From Streptomyces sp. WMMB 322 (lineage in GTDB: Bacteria; Actinomycetota; Actinomycetes; Streptomycetales; Streptomycetaceae): a stretch of 64,000 nucleotides of DNA. The position numbers and the translations under genes are program-made. Shown here in pieces: positions 16,982 to 26,248 of the stretch. The stretch covers positions 94,465 to 158,464 of the forward strand of contig NZ_FMHI01000017.1 of the NCBI RefSeq assembly GCF_900090145.1. Direction: 5' to 3'. The notes under the pieces are model-generated. The model did not search any database, was not told where the DNA came from, and saw only the letters and a program-made list of their open reading frames with translations. Position 1 is the stretch's first letter, and every line of letters starts with the position of its first letter.

Positions 16982-18151
16982 TCAGCCGTCGACGCCCGCG
17001 TACGAGTGCTTGCCGTTGAAGAAGATGTTCACGCCGTAGTAGTTGAACAGGAAGCACGCGAAGGCGATCAGGGCCAGGTAGGCGGCCTTGCGCCCCTTCC
17101 ATCCGACGGTCGCCCGGGCGTGCAGGTAGCAGGCGTAGGCGACCCACGTGATGAACGACCAGACCTCCTTGGGGTCCCAGCCCCAGTAGCGGCCCCACGC
17201 GTCGCCCGCCCAGATCGCCCCGGCCACGATGGTGAAGGTCCAGAAGGGGAAGACGGCCGCGTTGATGCGGTAGGCGAACTTGTCGAGCGAGGCCGACGAG
17301 GGCAGCCGCTCCATGACCGACGTGGCGAAGCCGCCCGGTGTGCCGCCGTCCAGCAGCTTGGTCTCGTACCGGTCCCGGAAGAGGTACAGCGCCGTGGAGA
17401 CGAAGCCGAGGTAGAACAGCGCGCCGCAGACGATGGCCAGCGAGACGTGGATCCACAGCCAGTACGAGTGCAGCGCCGGTACGAGCTGGGCGCTCTCGGT
17501 GTAGAGCACCGTCACGGCCAGGCCGAGGTCGAGCAGCACGGTCGTCACCAGCGGCAGCCCGATCCAGCTGACGTTCTTCTTCGCGACGAGGAAGGCGAGA
17601 TAGGCGCCGACGGCCACCATGGAGAAGGCGGTCGAGAACTCGTACATGTTGCCCCAGGGGGCACGCTGCACCGAGAGCGAGCGTGCGAGCACGCCCGCGG
17701 AGTGCAGGAGGAACGCGAGCGTCGTCAGCGACACCGCGATCCGGCCGTACAGATCGCCCTGTTCGTCACCGGCGGCGGCGCCAGGGCCGTCCGGCAGTTC
17801 GCCTCGGCGGCCCGCGGAGGAGCGGACGACGACCTTGGGGCGCGGGCGCTCCAGCACGGAGGTTCCCGACGCCTTGCCGCCGGCCGCGGCGCCCTTCGCG
17901 GGCGCGGCCGCGGCCGCGCCGGAGTCCGCGCCCGCCTCCGAACCGTCGCGGGCGTCCTCGGCCGCCTCGCGGCCCTTCTCACGCCCGGGGCTCAGCGCGG
18001 CGGCGGTGCGGGCCACCTTGCTGCGGCTGCCGAAGACCCACTCGGCGATGTGCGCGACGAAGGCGAGCGCGTAGACGGCCATCGCCGAATAGATCAGGTA
18101 GTTGCTGATCTCGGCGAGATTCTCGTTCGTTGCGGCAGCGGCGATGTTCAC
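16982..18151 (-). CDS. ccsB: Cytochrome c biogenesis protein CcsB (ResC)
   Basis: The 389-residue polytopic protein has the tryptophan-rich heme-handling motif WGRYWGWDPKEVWSFITW near the C-terminus and about eight membrane segments. A charged insert lies between the first and second. With ResB it forms the System II heme exporter/ligase that attaches heme to apocytochrome c outside the membrane. Its ATG overlaps the resB stop in ATGA. It is the last gene of resA-ccdA-resB-ccsB. Confidence 0.93.
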   Translation of the reverse strand: MNIAAAATNENLAEISNYLIYSAMAVYALAFVAHIAEWVFGSRSKVARTAAALSPGREKGREAAEDARDGSEAGADSGAAAAAPAKGAAAGGKASGTSVLERPRPKVVVRSSAGRRGELPDGPGAAAGDEQGDLYGRIAVSLTTLAFLLHSAGVLARSLSVQRAPWGNMYEFSTAFSMVAVGAYLAFLVAKKNVSWIGLPLVTTVLLDLGLAVTVLYTESAQLVPALHSYWLWIHVSLAIVCGALFYLGFVSTALYLFRDRYETKLLDGGTPGGFATSVMERLPSSASLDKFAYRINAAVFPFWTFTIVAGAIWAGDAWGRYWGWDPKEVWSFITWVAYACYLHARATVGWKGRKAAYLALIAFACFLFNYYGVNIFFNGKHSYAGVDG

Positions 18152-20067
18152 GTGCGTTCTCCTCGCGGCGAGGCTTCGGCGCCGTCCTCGGCACTGGCCT
18201 TGTCGTCCTCGTCGTTCTCGTCCTTCTTGCCCTGCTCCTCGTGCTCCGCGTGCTCGTCGTGCTCCACGTGCCGGCTCCCCGGTTCGGTCTCCGGCTCGTC
18301 CGGCACGGGCGGGGCGTCGTTCTGCATCGCGTACGCCAAGTCACCCAGTTCCTCGGGGAGTCTGGCCGACTCACTGCGTCCCAGCCCCGCCATCTCCACG
18401 ACCGTACGGCCGTCGGCACCCGTGACCGCACGTACCCACACGCGCCGCCGCTGGATGAACAGCGAGCCCGCGAGCCCGCCGATCGCGGCGAGCGCACCGC
18501 CCAGCGCCCAGCCGCCGCCCACCTCGTGGACGATCTGGAACTGGGCCCACTGGCGCACGCCTTCGAACTTCAGCTCGCCCCCGCCGTTCGGCAGCTTCAT
18601 CGTCTCGCCCGGAAGGATCTTCTTCGCCAGCGGGCTGCCGTCCGGCTTCTTGAACTGCTTCATGCGCTTGGTGTCGAGCTGGTAGACGCTCTGCGCGGCG
18701 CCGTAGTCGAGCCCGAGATCACCGTGGTACGCGGTGAGGAAGAGCACCGGGAACCTCATCGCCGGCGACTGCGAGAACATCGTTCCCGACCCCGAGCCGC
18801 CGAAGGTCGGAACGAAGAACCCCTGGAAGCCCAGCTGGTCCTTGCGGTTCTTCGCGTCCCGGTAGTCGGTGACCTTGACGACGCCGGACGACGTGAGGTT
18901 GCCGTCCTGCGGGAGGAAGGCGACGGGGCCGCGGAAAGCGGTGTTGCCCTTGCCGTCCTTGACGGAGACGACCGGGGCGTAGCCGTTCCCGTTCAGGAAG
19001 ACCTTCGAATCACCGATCTGCAGCGGGTGGTTGACCTTGATCGAGTCCTGCTTCTCCCTGCCGTCGGCGCCCTCCCAGTACGAGACGTCCGCGCGGTAGT
19101 CGCGTGCCGTGCCCTTCTGCGGGCCGGACTCCTCGTACGTGGCGTGGAAGTCCTCGAGGCTGAAGCCGAAGGACTCCAGGTCGTCCGGGTCGAAGAGGGA
19201 GCCGGACTTGAAGTCGTCGTACTGGGTGAGTGTGTTGGAGAAGCCGTCGCCCTTGATGATGAGCTTGCCGCCGTCGGACTTCCACAACTGCCCGGCGGCG
19301 AAGGCCAGCAGCAGAACGATCAGGGCGATGTGGAAGAGGAGGTTGCCCGCCTCGCGCAGATAGCCCTTCTCCGAGGCGACGGCGTCACCCTCCCGTTCGA
19401 CACGGAACCGCCGTCCCGCCAGCAGCCGGCGGGCCCCGCCGAGAACTTCGTCCGGGGCGGCGTCCGTGCGCCAGGTCGTGTAGGCCGGCATCCGCTCCAG
19501 GCGGCGCGGTGCGCGGGGCGGCCTGCTGCGCAGCTGGCCCACGAACTGCCAGGTGCGGGGGACGATGCAGCCGGCGAGGGAGACGAACAGCAGGATGTAG
19601 ATCGCCGAGAACCAGACCGACGTGTAGACGTCGAAGAGCTGGAGCTTCTCGTAGACCGGCGAGAGCACGTCGTGCTTCTTCCGGAAGTTCTCGACCTTGA
19701 GGCTGTCGACGTTGCTCTGCGGGATCACCGAGCCGGGGATCGCCGCGAGGGAGAGCAGAAGCAGAAGGATCAGCGCGACCCGCATCGACGTCAGCTGCCG
19801 CCAGAACCAGCGGGCCCAGCCGACGGCACCGATGGAGGGGACGTTGAGCTTCTCCTCACCGGGCGCGGTGGAAAGCTGGGACTCGGCCTCGCGGGCGAGC
19901 CGCGTCTCCTCCGGGATCCCCTCGGGGGCGTTCCCCTCGGGCGCGTTCCCCTCGGGGGCCGCGCCCGCCGTCGCGGGAGTGCCGCTGGTGCCGCCTGCGC
20001 CGGTCCCGGCGGCGGTGTCCGATCCGGTGTCCGGTCCGGTGCCGGATCCGGTGTCCGTCGTACGCAT
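18148..20067 (-). CDS. resB: Cytochrome c biogenesis protein ResB (Ccs1)
   Basis: The 639-residue protein has ResB topology. A hydrophobic pair (MRVALILLLLLSLAAIPGSV; SAIYILLFVSLAGCIVPR) is followed by a third helix (LLFHIALIVLLLAFAAGQLW), a large extracytoplasmic domain and a last helix near WALGGALAAIGGLAGSLFI. The N-terminal 75 residues are low-complexity with APEGN repeats, and the C-terminal 60 residues are highly acidic. It is the partner of CcsB in System II. It starts 1 base after the ccdA stop. Confidence 0.92.
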   Translation of the reverse strand: MRTTDTGSGTGPDTGSDTAAGTGAGGTSGTPATAGAAPEGNAPEGNAPEGIPEETRLAREAESQLSTAPGEEKLNVPSIGAVGWARWFWRQLTSMRVALILLLLLSLAAIPGSVIPQSNVDSLKVENFRKKHDVLSPVYEKLQLFDVYTSVWFSAIYILLFVSLAGCIVPRTWQFVGQLRSRPPRAPRRLERMPAYTTWRTDAAPDEVLGGARRLLAGRRFRVEREGDAVASEKGYLREAGNLLFHIALIVLLLAFAAGQLWKSDGGKLIIKGDGFSNTLTQYDDFKSGSLFDPDDLESFGFSLEDFHATYEESGPQKGTARDYRADVSYWEGADGREKQDSIKVNHPLQIGDSKVFLNGNGYAPVVSVKDGKGNTAFRGPVAFLPQDGNLTSSGVVKVTDYRDAKNRKDQLGFQGFFVPTFGGSGSGTMFSQSPAMRFPVLFLTAYHGDLGLDYGAAQSVYQLDTKRMKQFKKPDGSPLAKKILPGETMKLPNGGGELKFEGVRQWAQFQIVHEVGGGWALGGALAAIGGLAGSLFIQRRRVWVRAVTGADGRTVVEMAGLGRSESARLPEELGDLAYAMQNDAPPVPDEPETEPGSRHVEHDEHAEHEEQGKKDENDEDDKASAEDGAEASPRGERT

Positions 20068-20068
20068 C

Positions 20069-20881
20069 TCAGATTCCCACGGTGTAGTCGGACGACCAGA
20101 CTTGCAGGTCGTACACGATCCGGTCCCAGACCCCGGTGACGAGCAACACGCCGACCCCGACGAGCATCAGACCGCCGGTGCGCATCACCCATGCATAGTG
20201 CCGCTTCACCCAGCCGAAGGCCCCCAGCGTGCGGCGGAAGGCGATGGCGGCCACGACGAACGGCACGCCGAGCCCCAGGCAGTACGCCACTGTCAGCAGT
20301 GCGCCCCGGCCGGCGCTGGCCTCGTTGAACGCCAGGGTCTGCACCGCGGCGAGGGTCGGCCCGATGCACGGGGTCCAGCCGATGCCGAACAGCACGCCGA
20401 GCATGGGAGCCCCCGCGAGGCCGACGGACGGGCGCCGCTGGATGCGCAGTTCGCGCGAGGTCAGCCGGGACAGCGGGCCGAGCGCGCCCATGAACGCGAG
20501 CCCCAGCAGGATCGTCAGGGCGCCCAGGACCCGGGAGATGACCGTCCGGTGCTCCTGCAGCGTCGCTCCGAAGCCCCCGAAGAGCGCACCGCCGGAGACG
20601 AAGACCGCGGTGAAGCCGAGCACGAACAGGCCCGCCCCGAGGAGCATCCGGCCGCGCCTGGCATGCGCCAGGTCGGTGCCGCTGACGCCGGTGACGTAGC
20701 TGAGGTAGCCGGGCACGAGGGGCAGGACGCACGGGGAGAAGAAGGAGACGAGACCGCCGAGCACGGCCACGGGGACGGCCAGCAGCAGGGCGCCGCTGAG
20801 GACCGTGTGGTTCACCTCCGCCGTGGCGGCCGCGAGTGCGGTGCCGGCGGAGGAGGCCGCGGCGGTGGCGGGCGTGCTCAT
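20069..20881 (-). CDS. ccdA: CcdA/DsbD-type thiol-reducing membrane protein
   Basis: The 270-residue six-helix membrane protein has the two redox cysteines of CcdA in SPCVLPLVPGYLSYV and IGWTPCIGPTL. It carries reducing equivalents from cytosolic thioredoxin to the extracellular thiol protein ResA, so that apocytochrome c cysteines stay reduced for heme attachment. It lies 7 bp after the resA gene and directly before resB. Confidence 0.93.
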   Translation of the reverse strand: MSTPATAAASSAGTALAAATAEVNHTVLSGALLLAVPVAVLGGLVSFFSPCVLPLVPGYLSYVTGVSGTDLAHARRGRMLLGAGLFVLGFTAVFVSGGALFGGFGATLQEHRTVISRVLGALTILLGLAFMGALGPLSRLTSRELRIQRRPSVGLAGAPMLGVLFGIGWTPCIGPTLAAVQTLAFNEASAGRGALLTVAYCLGLGVPFVVAAIAFRRTLGAFGWVKRHYAWVMRTGGLMLVGVGVLLVTGVWDRIVYDLQVWSSDYTVGI

Positions 20882-20888
20882 GCGGGGG

Positions 20889-21491
20889 TCACTTCTCCGC
20901 CGTCAACGGGTCGAGCGCGGAGCGCAGTTCCTTCTCGCCGAGTTCCTTCAGCGCCCGTACGGCGATCCTCCCGTCCCGGTCGAGGATGAGCGTGGAGGGG
21001 ATGGCCTGCGGGGAGAGGCTGCCCTTGGGGAAGCGGAGGATGAGCTTGCCGCTGGGGTCGTAGAAGCTCGGGTACTCGATGCCGTAGTTGCGCTCGAACG
21101 CCTTGGCGTTGGCGCGGTCGAGATCGCGGGTGTTGATCCCGACGAACTGCACGCCCTTGCCCTCGGTCTCCTTGGAGACCTTGGCGAGGTTGGGCGCCTC
21201 CGCGCGGCAGGGTGCGCACCAGGAGCCCCAGACGTTCAGGACGACGATCTTCCCCTTGAAGTCGGAGAGTTCCAGCCGCTTCCCGTCGACGCTCTTGCCC
21301 GAAATGTCCGGCGCCTTCTGCCGCTCGCCGCTCTCGACCTTGGTGATCTTCCCGGTGCCCTGTACGAACTTCGTGTCCCCCGACGACGAACCGGCCTTGT
21401 CGTCGCTGCACCCGGCCAGCACCGAGGCCCCCGCCGCGAGCAACGCGATCAGCAGTGCGGGGCGGCGCCGGAAGGCTCGGGTCTGACTCAT
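20889..21491 (-). CDS. resA: ResA/TlpA-family thiol-disulfide lipoprotein
   Basis: The 200-residue protein has a signal peptide with lipobox VLAGC and a thioredoxin fold with the active site WCAPC in VVLNVWGSWCAPCRAEAPN. The cis-Pro region AIPSTLILDRDG is also present. It reduces apocytochrome c outside the membrane. It is the first gene of the four-gene System II operon; the 197-bp gap upstream holds its probable promoter, with no site I can name. Confidence 0.92.
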   Translation of the reverse strand: MSQTRAFRRRPALLIALLAAGASVLAGCSDDKAGSSSGDTKFVQGTGKITKVESGERQKAPDISGKSVDGKRLELSDFKGKIVVLNVWGSWCAPCRAEAPNLAKVSKETEGKGVQFVGINTRDLDRANAKAFERNYGIEYPSFYDPSGKLILRFPKGSLSPQAIPSTLILDRDGRIAVRALKELGEKELRSALDPLTAEK

Positions 21492-21688
21492 GTGAAAAGT
21501 TTCGCATGAGCCCCGAGCCGATCTTCCACGCCCCCCTTGCGCCCGTTGGGCACGGGCCGCCCCACTTGCGGTGGCCCGCTTCCGACCGGTCTCCGGCCGG
21601 CTCGCTCCTCCCTCATGGCGCCCGGCGGCCGCGCTCCGCGCAGCCCCTCGGACCCCCTCGGGCCCCTCAGGACGACGTCGGAAATCCC

Positions 21689-22420
21689 TCAGGCCCCGCG
21701 TCCGCCGCCCCCGGCGGACTTGGCGCCCGCGCGCAGATGCGGAGGCACCAGATCACGCGCGGGCTCCGTGTAGCCGACCGAGACGATCTTGTCCCCCTCG
21801 AAGGTGAAGGAGGTGAGGGAGGCGAGCGTGCACTGCCGCCGGCGCGGGTCGTGCCAGAGCCTGCGCCGTTCGACGAAGCTGCGCAGCGTCCAGATCGGCA
21901 GCTGATGTGAGACGCAGACGGCCTCGTGGCCGCGCGCGGCGTCGCGGGCCGCGTCCAGGGCGGCGCGCATCCGCTGCACCTGGTGCACGTACGACTCGCC
22001 CCACGACGGACGGAAAGGGTTGAACAGGTGGCGCCAGTTCGCGGGCCTGCGCAGCGCACCGTCCCCCACGCCCACCGTCCTGCCCTGGAAGACGTTGTCC
22101 GCCTCGATCAGGTCCTCGTCGCTGGCGACGTCCAGACCGTGCGCCTTGGCGATGGGCGCCGCGGACTCCTGCGCACGCTCCAGCGGCGAGGCCACGACGT
22201 ACGCGATGTCCCGGCCGGCGAGATGTTCGGCCACCCGGTCGGCCATCCTGCGTCCCAGGTCGGAGAGGTGGTAGCCGGGCAGGCGTCCGTACAGCACGCC
22301 GTCCGGGTTCTCGACCTCGCCGTGGCGCATCACGTGCACGACGGTGACGGCCTGCCCGCCGGTGTCACGCTCGCGTCTTCCGGCCTCGCGGCCCGGGGCC
22401 GTACCGTCCGCCGCGCTCAT
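21689..22420 (-). CDS. Histidine phosphatase (phosphoglycerate-mutase-like)
   Basis: The 243-residue protein has the RHG motif VVHVMRHGEVENP near residue 30, GRLPGYHLSDLGRRMA, and the second-half SPLERAQESA and VSHQLPIW motifs of histidine-phosphatase enzymes. The first ~25 residues are hydrophilic. Substrates of this branch are usually unassigned. The ATG overlaps the hemL stop, so it is coupled to heme synthesis in translation; the reason is not clear from sequence. Confidence 0.9.
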   Translation of the reverse strand: MSAADGTAPGREAGRRERDTGGQAVTVVHVMRHGEVENPDGVLYGRLPGYHLSDLGRRMADRVAEHLAGRDIAYVVASPLERAQESAAPIAKAHGLDVASDEDLIEADNVFQGRTVGVGDGALRRPANWRHLFNPFRPSWGESYVHQVQRMRAALDAARDAARGHEAVCVSHQLPIWTLRSFVERRRLWHDPRRRQCTLASLTSFTFEGDKIVSVGYTEPARDLVPPHLRAGAKSAGGGGRGA

Positions 22421-23733
22421 GCGGTCGCCTCCGCGGCGGCGCGGGCGGCGGCCGGAAGCGCCTCGGCGACGCGTTCCAGGGCGCCGTCGTCGTGCGCGGT
22501 CGAGACGAACCAGGACTCGAAGGCGGACGGCGGAAGGTAGACGCCCTGCTCCAGCATCGAGTGGAAGAAGGCCTTGAACCGGAAGGCCTCCTGCGCCCTC
22601 GCGCCCTCGTAGTCCGTGACCGGCTCGCCGGTGAAGAAGACGGAGAACATGTTGCCCGCGACCTGGAGCCGGTGGGCGACGCCCGCCTTGTCCAGCGCCT
22701 CGGTCACAGCACGGCGCAGCTGCTCGGAAGCGGAGTCCACCGCCGCGTACGCCGCGTCGTCCAGCAGCCGCAGCTGTGCGATGCCTGCGGCTGTGGCGAC
22801 CGGGTTCCCCGACAGCGTGCCGGCCTGGTAGACGGGGCCGGCCGGTGCGAGGCGCTCCATCACGTCACGCCGGCCGCCGAAGGCCGCCGCCGGGAAGCCG
22901 CCGCCCATCACCTTGCCGAACGTCATCAGATCGGGGGCGACTTGGTCGATCCCGTACCAGCCCTGCTTGCTGACGCGGAAGCCCGTCATCACCTCGTCCG
23001 AGATGAACAGCGCCCCGTGCGCCCGGCAGATCTCCTTGAGTTGCTCGTTGAAGCCGGGCTTCGGCGGCACGACGCCCATGTTGCCGGGGGACGCCTCGGT
23101 GATGACGCACGCGATCCCGTCGGGCTGCGCGGCGAACGCGGCCCGTACGGCGTCGAGGTCGTTGTACGGCAGCACGATGGTCTCCGCCGCCTGCGCACCC
23201 GTCACGCCCGGGGTGTCGGGCAGCCCGAACGTCGCGACGCCCGAACCCGCCGACGCGAGCAGCGCGTCGACATGACCGTGGTAACAGCCCGCGAACTTCA
23301 CGACCTTCGCGCGCCCGGTGAAACCGCGCGCCAGGCGGATCGCGGACATCGTGGCCTCCGTGCCGGAGGAGACCAGCCGCACCTGTTCGACCGGATCGAT
23401 GCGGTCCACGATCTCTTCCGCGAGGGCGACTTCGTCCTCGCCGGGCGTTCCGAACGACGTGCCGCGGCTCACCGCCGCCTGGACGGCCGCGATCACTTCG
23501 GGATGGGAATGGCCCAGAATCATCGGCCCCCACGAACAGACGAGGTCCACGTACTCACGTCCGTCGGCATCCATGAGGTACGGACCGGCCCCGGACACCA
23601 TGAACCGGGGCGTACCGCCCACGGCTTGGAAGGCGCGGACCGGAGAGTTCACGCCACCGGGCGTCACGGCGGCGGCGCGGTCGTAGAGCGACTGCGATAC
23701 TGGGGCCTCGTACGAGTAAGTCACGAGGACCAT
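22417..23733 (-). CDS. hemL: Glutamate-1-semialdehyde 2,1-aminomutase
   Basis: This is a full-length PLP enzyme (438 residues from the ATG at 23733). It has the family landmarks TPGGVNSPVRAF, SSGTEATMSAIRLARG, GCYHGHVDALL, ISDEVMTGFR and the PLP lysine in LMTFGKVMGGG. It converts glutamate-1-semialdehyde to 5-aminolevulinate, the step after HemA (encoded 27 kb away). None of the possible starts (GTG 23757, ATG 23733, GTG 23724) has a good ribosome site; 23733 best fits the family's N-terminus. Confidence 0.95.
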   Translation of the reverse strand: MVLVTYSYEAPVSQSLYDRAAAVTPGGVNSPVRAFQAVGGTPRFMVSGAGPYLMDADGREYVDLVCSWGPMILGHSHPEVIAAVQAAVSRGTSFGTPGEDEVALAEEIVDRIDPVEQVRLVSSGTEATMSAIRLARGFTGRAKVVKFAGCYHGHVDALLASAGSGVATFGLPDTPGVTGAQAAETIVLPYNDLDAVRAAFAAQPDGIACVITEASPGNMGVVPPKPGFNEQLKEICRAHGALFISDEVMTGFRVSKQGWYGIDQVAPDLMTFGKVMGGGFPAAAFGGRRDVMERLAPAGPVYQAGTLSGNPVATAAGIAQLRLLDDAAYAAVDSASEQLRRAVTEALDKAGVAHRLQVAGNMFSVFFTGEPVTDYEGARAQEAFRFKAFFHSMLEQGVYLPPSAFESWFVSTAHDDGALERVAEALPAAARAAAEATA

Positions 23734-24051
23734 GGTGTCAGAGCATCCCGACGGCACCGCGTCGTCGTCCCGCTGGTGGGTATAGGGGACATGAGGAGCC
23801 GGTCAGGTACCGGCCCGGTAACACGGGGATTACCCGCCCGCCGCGGGGCGTTTCACGACCGGCAGGACGGGGAGGTCTCTGTCACGATGATCGGGTTGCG
23901 CGGCGGCGGCCGCGAGTGGTCGGGTGGTGACATGCAGCGCGGTGGTGGACTGGGAGAGGGTACCGGGGACCTCGGTCCGGAGCGCGCAAGCGGACGTCAC
24001 CGGAGAGACGCGGCGGAAAGAGACACTGGGAGCAGCAAGGGTGGCGGCCGA
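23734..24051. other. Non-coding gap between divergent genes
   Basis: The 318-bp divergent region upstream of hemL and the small conserved gene should hold both promoters. I see no recognisable operator or RNA. An open frame crosses it, but its codons (AGA, GGT, GGA, ACT) are not those of a Streptomyces gene. Confidence 0.6.
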
Positions 24052-24486
24052 GTGGGGGTGACCTACAAGTACTTCGGCGCCCCGGACGGCGCTACGGCGG
24101 CCCGGGTTCCCGTTTCCATGCGCCCGGAGGAGCTCGGCGGCGACGAGTTGGGTCACGGCATGTTCACCAAGATCAAGCCGGAGACCATGGCCGCGATGGT
24201 GCTCACAGGCATCGAGGGCATACCTCTGCACCGGGTGCCGCCGCTCGAACTCGTGGTGCTGCACCCGGATTACGCCGTCGTGAAGCTGCCGATGACGGTC
24301 GTGGACCCGCTGCGCGGAATCGGCGAGGAGTCGGTGGGCGCGGCGGCCTTCATCTGGTCGACGGTGCCCGACCGAGCGGGCCCCCAGGACGCCTTCAACG
24401 TGTACCAACTCCTGCACGAATGGCAGGACTTCTCCGACCGCCTGCACATGGCGGGCCACCAGCCGTACTGCCTGGTGTGGCCCTGA
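24052..24486 (+). CDS. Conserved hypothetical protein
   Basis: The 144-residue soluble protein has no motif that I can assign. It starts VGVTYKYFGAPDG and contains RPEELGGDELGHGMF, PPLELVVLHPDYAVVKLP and a C-terminal HEWQDFSDRLHMAGHQPY. GTG 24052 or 24058 is the likely start; farther upstream the codon use is non-coding. Proteins of this kind are common next to hemL in Streptomyces, from memory, but the role is not known. Confidence 0.7.
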   Translation: MGVTYKYFGAPDGATAARVPVSMRPEELGGDELGHGMFTKIKPETMAAMVLTGIEGIPLHRVPPLELVVLHPDYAVVKLPMTVVDPLRGIGEESVGAAAFIWSTVPDRAGPQDAFNVYQLLHEWQDFSDRLHMAGHQPYCLVWP

Positions 24487-24673
24487 GCGTCCGGCCGTTC
24501 TGCCCGCCGCGGGCCTGAACGCCTTCCGGTGCGGCGCCCGGCCGGGCCCGCGCAGCCGGGCACACGGCTGAGACCGACTGGCATGCTCTCGCGCACGAAA
24601 CGTGCCCCGGCGCGGGCCCGGTGACGGGCCCGGGCGACCGGACCACCCCGGAAGAGGAGCGGACCGGCCCCGG

Positions 24674-25117
24674 TCAGGCGCCCGGACTTCCGTTCCCGCC
24701 CGCCGCCTTCTCGGCTGCGCGCTTGAACTGGCCCAGGTCGTAGTTGGTGAGCGTGGAGTCCAGGTTGGTCAGGGCTCCGAGACGCTCGATGAAGTCCTGC
24801 GGGTTGTACTCGATCTGGAGCGTCACCCGGCTCGTGGTGTCGCTGAGCCTGTGGAAGGTGACCACCCCGGCGTGCTCCACGCCTTCCGTGGTCCTCCAGG
24901 CGATGCGCTCCTGGGGGATGAATTCCGTGAGTTCGGCGGTGAAGCTCTTTTCGGCGCCGGGGAGCGAGAGCCACCAGGAGAAGGACTTGTTGTCGATACG
25001 GACGACGTCCTTCACGTGGCTCAGGAACTTCGGCCACTCGGCCACGTCGCTCCACAGCGCCCAGCTCACCGCGACCGGAGCTTCGACGTCAACGGTCTCT
25101 ACGAGGGAGGAGGACAC
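24674..25117 (-). CDS. SRPBCC/START-like domain protein (polyketide-cyclase type)
   Basis: The 147-residue protein has the SRPBCC pattern. VETVDVEAPVAVSWALWSDV opens the helix-grip fold, WRTTEGVEHAGVVTFHRL and TSRVTLQIEYNPQ form the sheet, and the long C-terminal helix ends QFKRAAEKAAGG. The fold binds a hydrophobic ligand; some members are cyclases, many have no known substrate. The GTG start has GAGAGGTG 8 bases upstream. No operon partner is evident, since a MITE-bearing gap lies upstream. Confidence 0.85.
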   Translation of the reverse strand: MSSSLVETVDVEAPVAVSWALWSDVAEWPKFLSHVKDVVRIDNKSFSWWLSLPGAEKSFTAELTEFIPQERIAWRTTEGVEHAGVVTFHRLSDTTSRVTLQIEYNPQDFIERLGALTNLDSTLTNYDLGQFKRAAEKAAGGNGSPGA

Positions 25118-25597
25118 TCTTGGTCACCTCTCATGGGAAGGGGGCTCGTTACGGTCCGCTGCGTACCCCGGAACAGGGACTCAAGGCATGTCCGTGCCCA
25201 GCGATTCGCCGGGGCCCCCGGCCGCCCGCCCGCTGCTCGTTCCAACTTCCGTCCACAGGGACGTTGTTGGCCGATCACAGGAGATCTCCCGGATTTCGGG
25301 CGGGACGGACTTCCTGCCGGGGTGCGTCCGGCGGGGCGGGTGCGCCCGTCCGCCGGTTCGGAACTAGGGCGTGTTTCGAAGTAGCGTCGTCCGCCCGTTA
25401 GGGCGGGCGGGGCGGCGTCAGGTGCGTGCGCTCGCAAGGCGGAGGGTGGGGGTACCTCCCGGGCCGCCAGGCCCAGGGGGAGAGAGCGCAGCGGGCTGCG
25501 CCGACGACCGACAACGCTGGGGGCACCTCCCACGAAGTGGGGGAGAGCGTGCGTGCGTGCGTGGCGCCGCCCCGCAGGCGGGACTTCGAAACAGGCC
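25118..25597. other. Gene-free stretch with promoter region and MITE
   Basis: The first ~245 bp (25118-25363) are the region upstream of the SRPBCC gene, with no site I recognise. The rest is taken by a MITE-like element ending at the tetR stop codon. Short open frames in it are not credible genes. Confidence 0.7.
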
Positions 25598-25601
25598 CTA
25601 G
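25364..25601. mobile_element. MITE-like element with CTAG target duplication
   Basis: The ends are inverted repeats: left CTAGGGCGTGTTTCGAAGT (25364-25382) and right the same sequence on the other strand (25601-25583) with one mismatch, 18 of 19 matching. CTAG at both outer edges looks like a 4-bp target duplication, giving a core of 230 bp (25368-25597). No transposase is encoded; the inside is hairpin-rich (for example CCGCCC-GTTA-GGGCGG). It must have been moved by a transposase in trans, probably an IS with GTTTCGAAGT-type ends. The right-hand CTAG supplies the TAG stop of the tetR gene. Confidence 0.8.
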
Positions 25602-26248
25602 GGGCTCTCAGCGGTCAGGTAGCGCCGGACCGTGGGCCCGAGCCAGCCCACGATCTCCTCGTGGGTCATCGCCACCGCGGGCGGCAGCTTCAGCACGTAC
25701 CGGCCGAGGGCCATGCCGAGGATCTGCGAGGCGAGCAGGGCCGCACGCGCGGGGACCTGCCGGGGGTCCGGGCACACGGCGGCCACCGCGGGCGAGACCT
25801 GGTCGCGGAAGACGGAGTGCACCCGCTCGGCGCCCGCGGGGTTGGTGACGCCGACGCGCACCATGGCGTTCAGCGTCTCGTCGCCCTCCCAGCGCTCCAG
25901 GAAGTGGCGCACGAGGCGCGTGCCGACCTCCTCGGCGGGGACGCCCGTCAGGTCCGGCAGCCGCAGGTCGATCTCGGAGGCGGCGGCGAACAGGCCCTCC
26001 TTGTTGCCGAAGTAGCGCATGACCATCGACGGGTCGATGCCCGCGTCCCGCGCGATGGCACGGATCGTGGCGCGCTCGTAGCCGTCGGTGGCGAACCGCT
26101 CGCGCGCGGAGCGCACGATCGCCGCCCGTGTTGCGTCGGAGCGGCGTGGGGGCCGGCCCTCCGCCGCCTTCGGTGGTGCGGCCGCCCGGTGGGCATCGGC
26201 GTCCGCGCCTGTTCCCGCGGCGGAACCCGCCTGTGCTTCGTCTTCCAT
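25598..26248 (-). CDS. TetR-family transcriptional regulator
   Basis: The 216-residue protein has a TetR DNA-binding domain: IVRSARERFATDGYERATIR, then AIARDAGIDPSMVMRYFGNKEGLF near residues 40-90. A helical ligand-binding domain of the AcrR/TetR_C kind follows. The first ~35 residues are an Ala/Gly-rich extension. Two palindromes (GCCAAC-N4-GTTGAC type) lie right at its start codon, so it likely represses itself. Matching palindromes flank the promoter of the FAD monooxygenase at 30.2 kb, a likely second target. Its TAG stop lies in the CTAG target site of a MITE-like element. Confidence 0.92.
   Translation of the reverse strand: MEDEAQAGSAAGTGADADAHRAAAPPKAAEGRPPRRSDATRAAIVRSARERFATDGYERATIRAIARDAGIDPSMVMRYFGNKEGLFAAASEIDLRLPDLTGVPAEEVGTRLVRHFLERWEGDETLNAMVRVGVTNPAGAERVHSVFRDQVSPAVAAVCPDPRQVPARAALLASQILGMALGRYVLKLPPAVAMTHEEIVGWLGPTVRRYLTAESP

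Noticed and set aside
22492..24051. Plus-strand open frame running through hemL into the small conserved gene
   Set aside because: It is antisense to hemL, and its last part has non-Streptomyces codon use; the conserved part starts at 24052.
25371..25601. Short open frames inside the MITE-like element
   Set aside because: They lie in hairpin-rich terminal repeats and have no ribosome site or similarity to a transposase.
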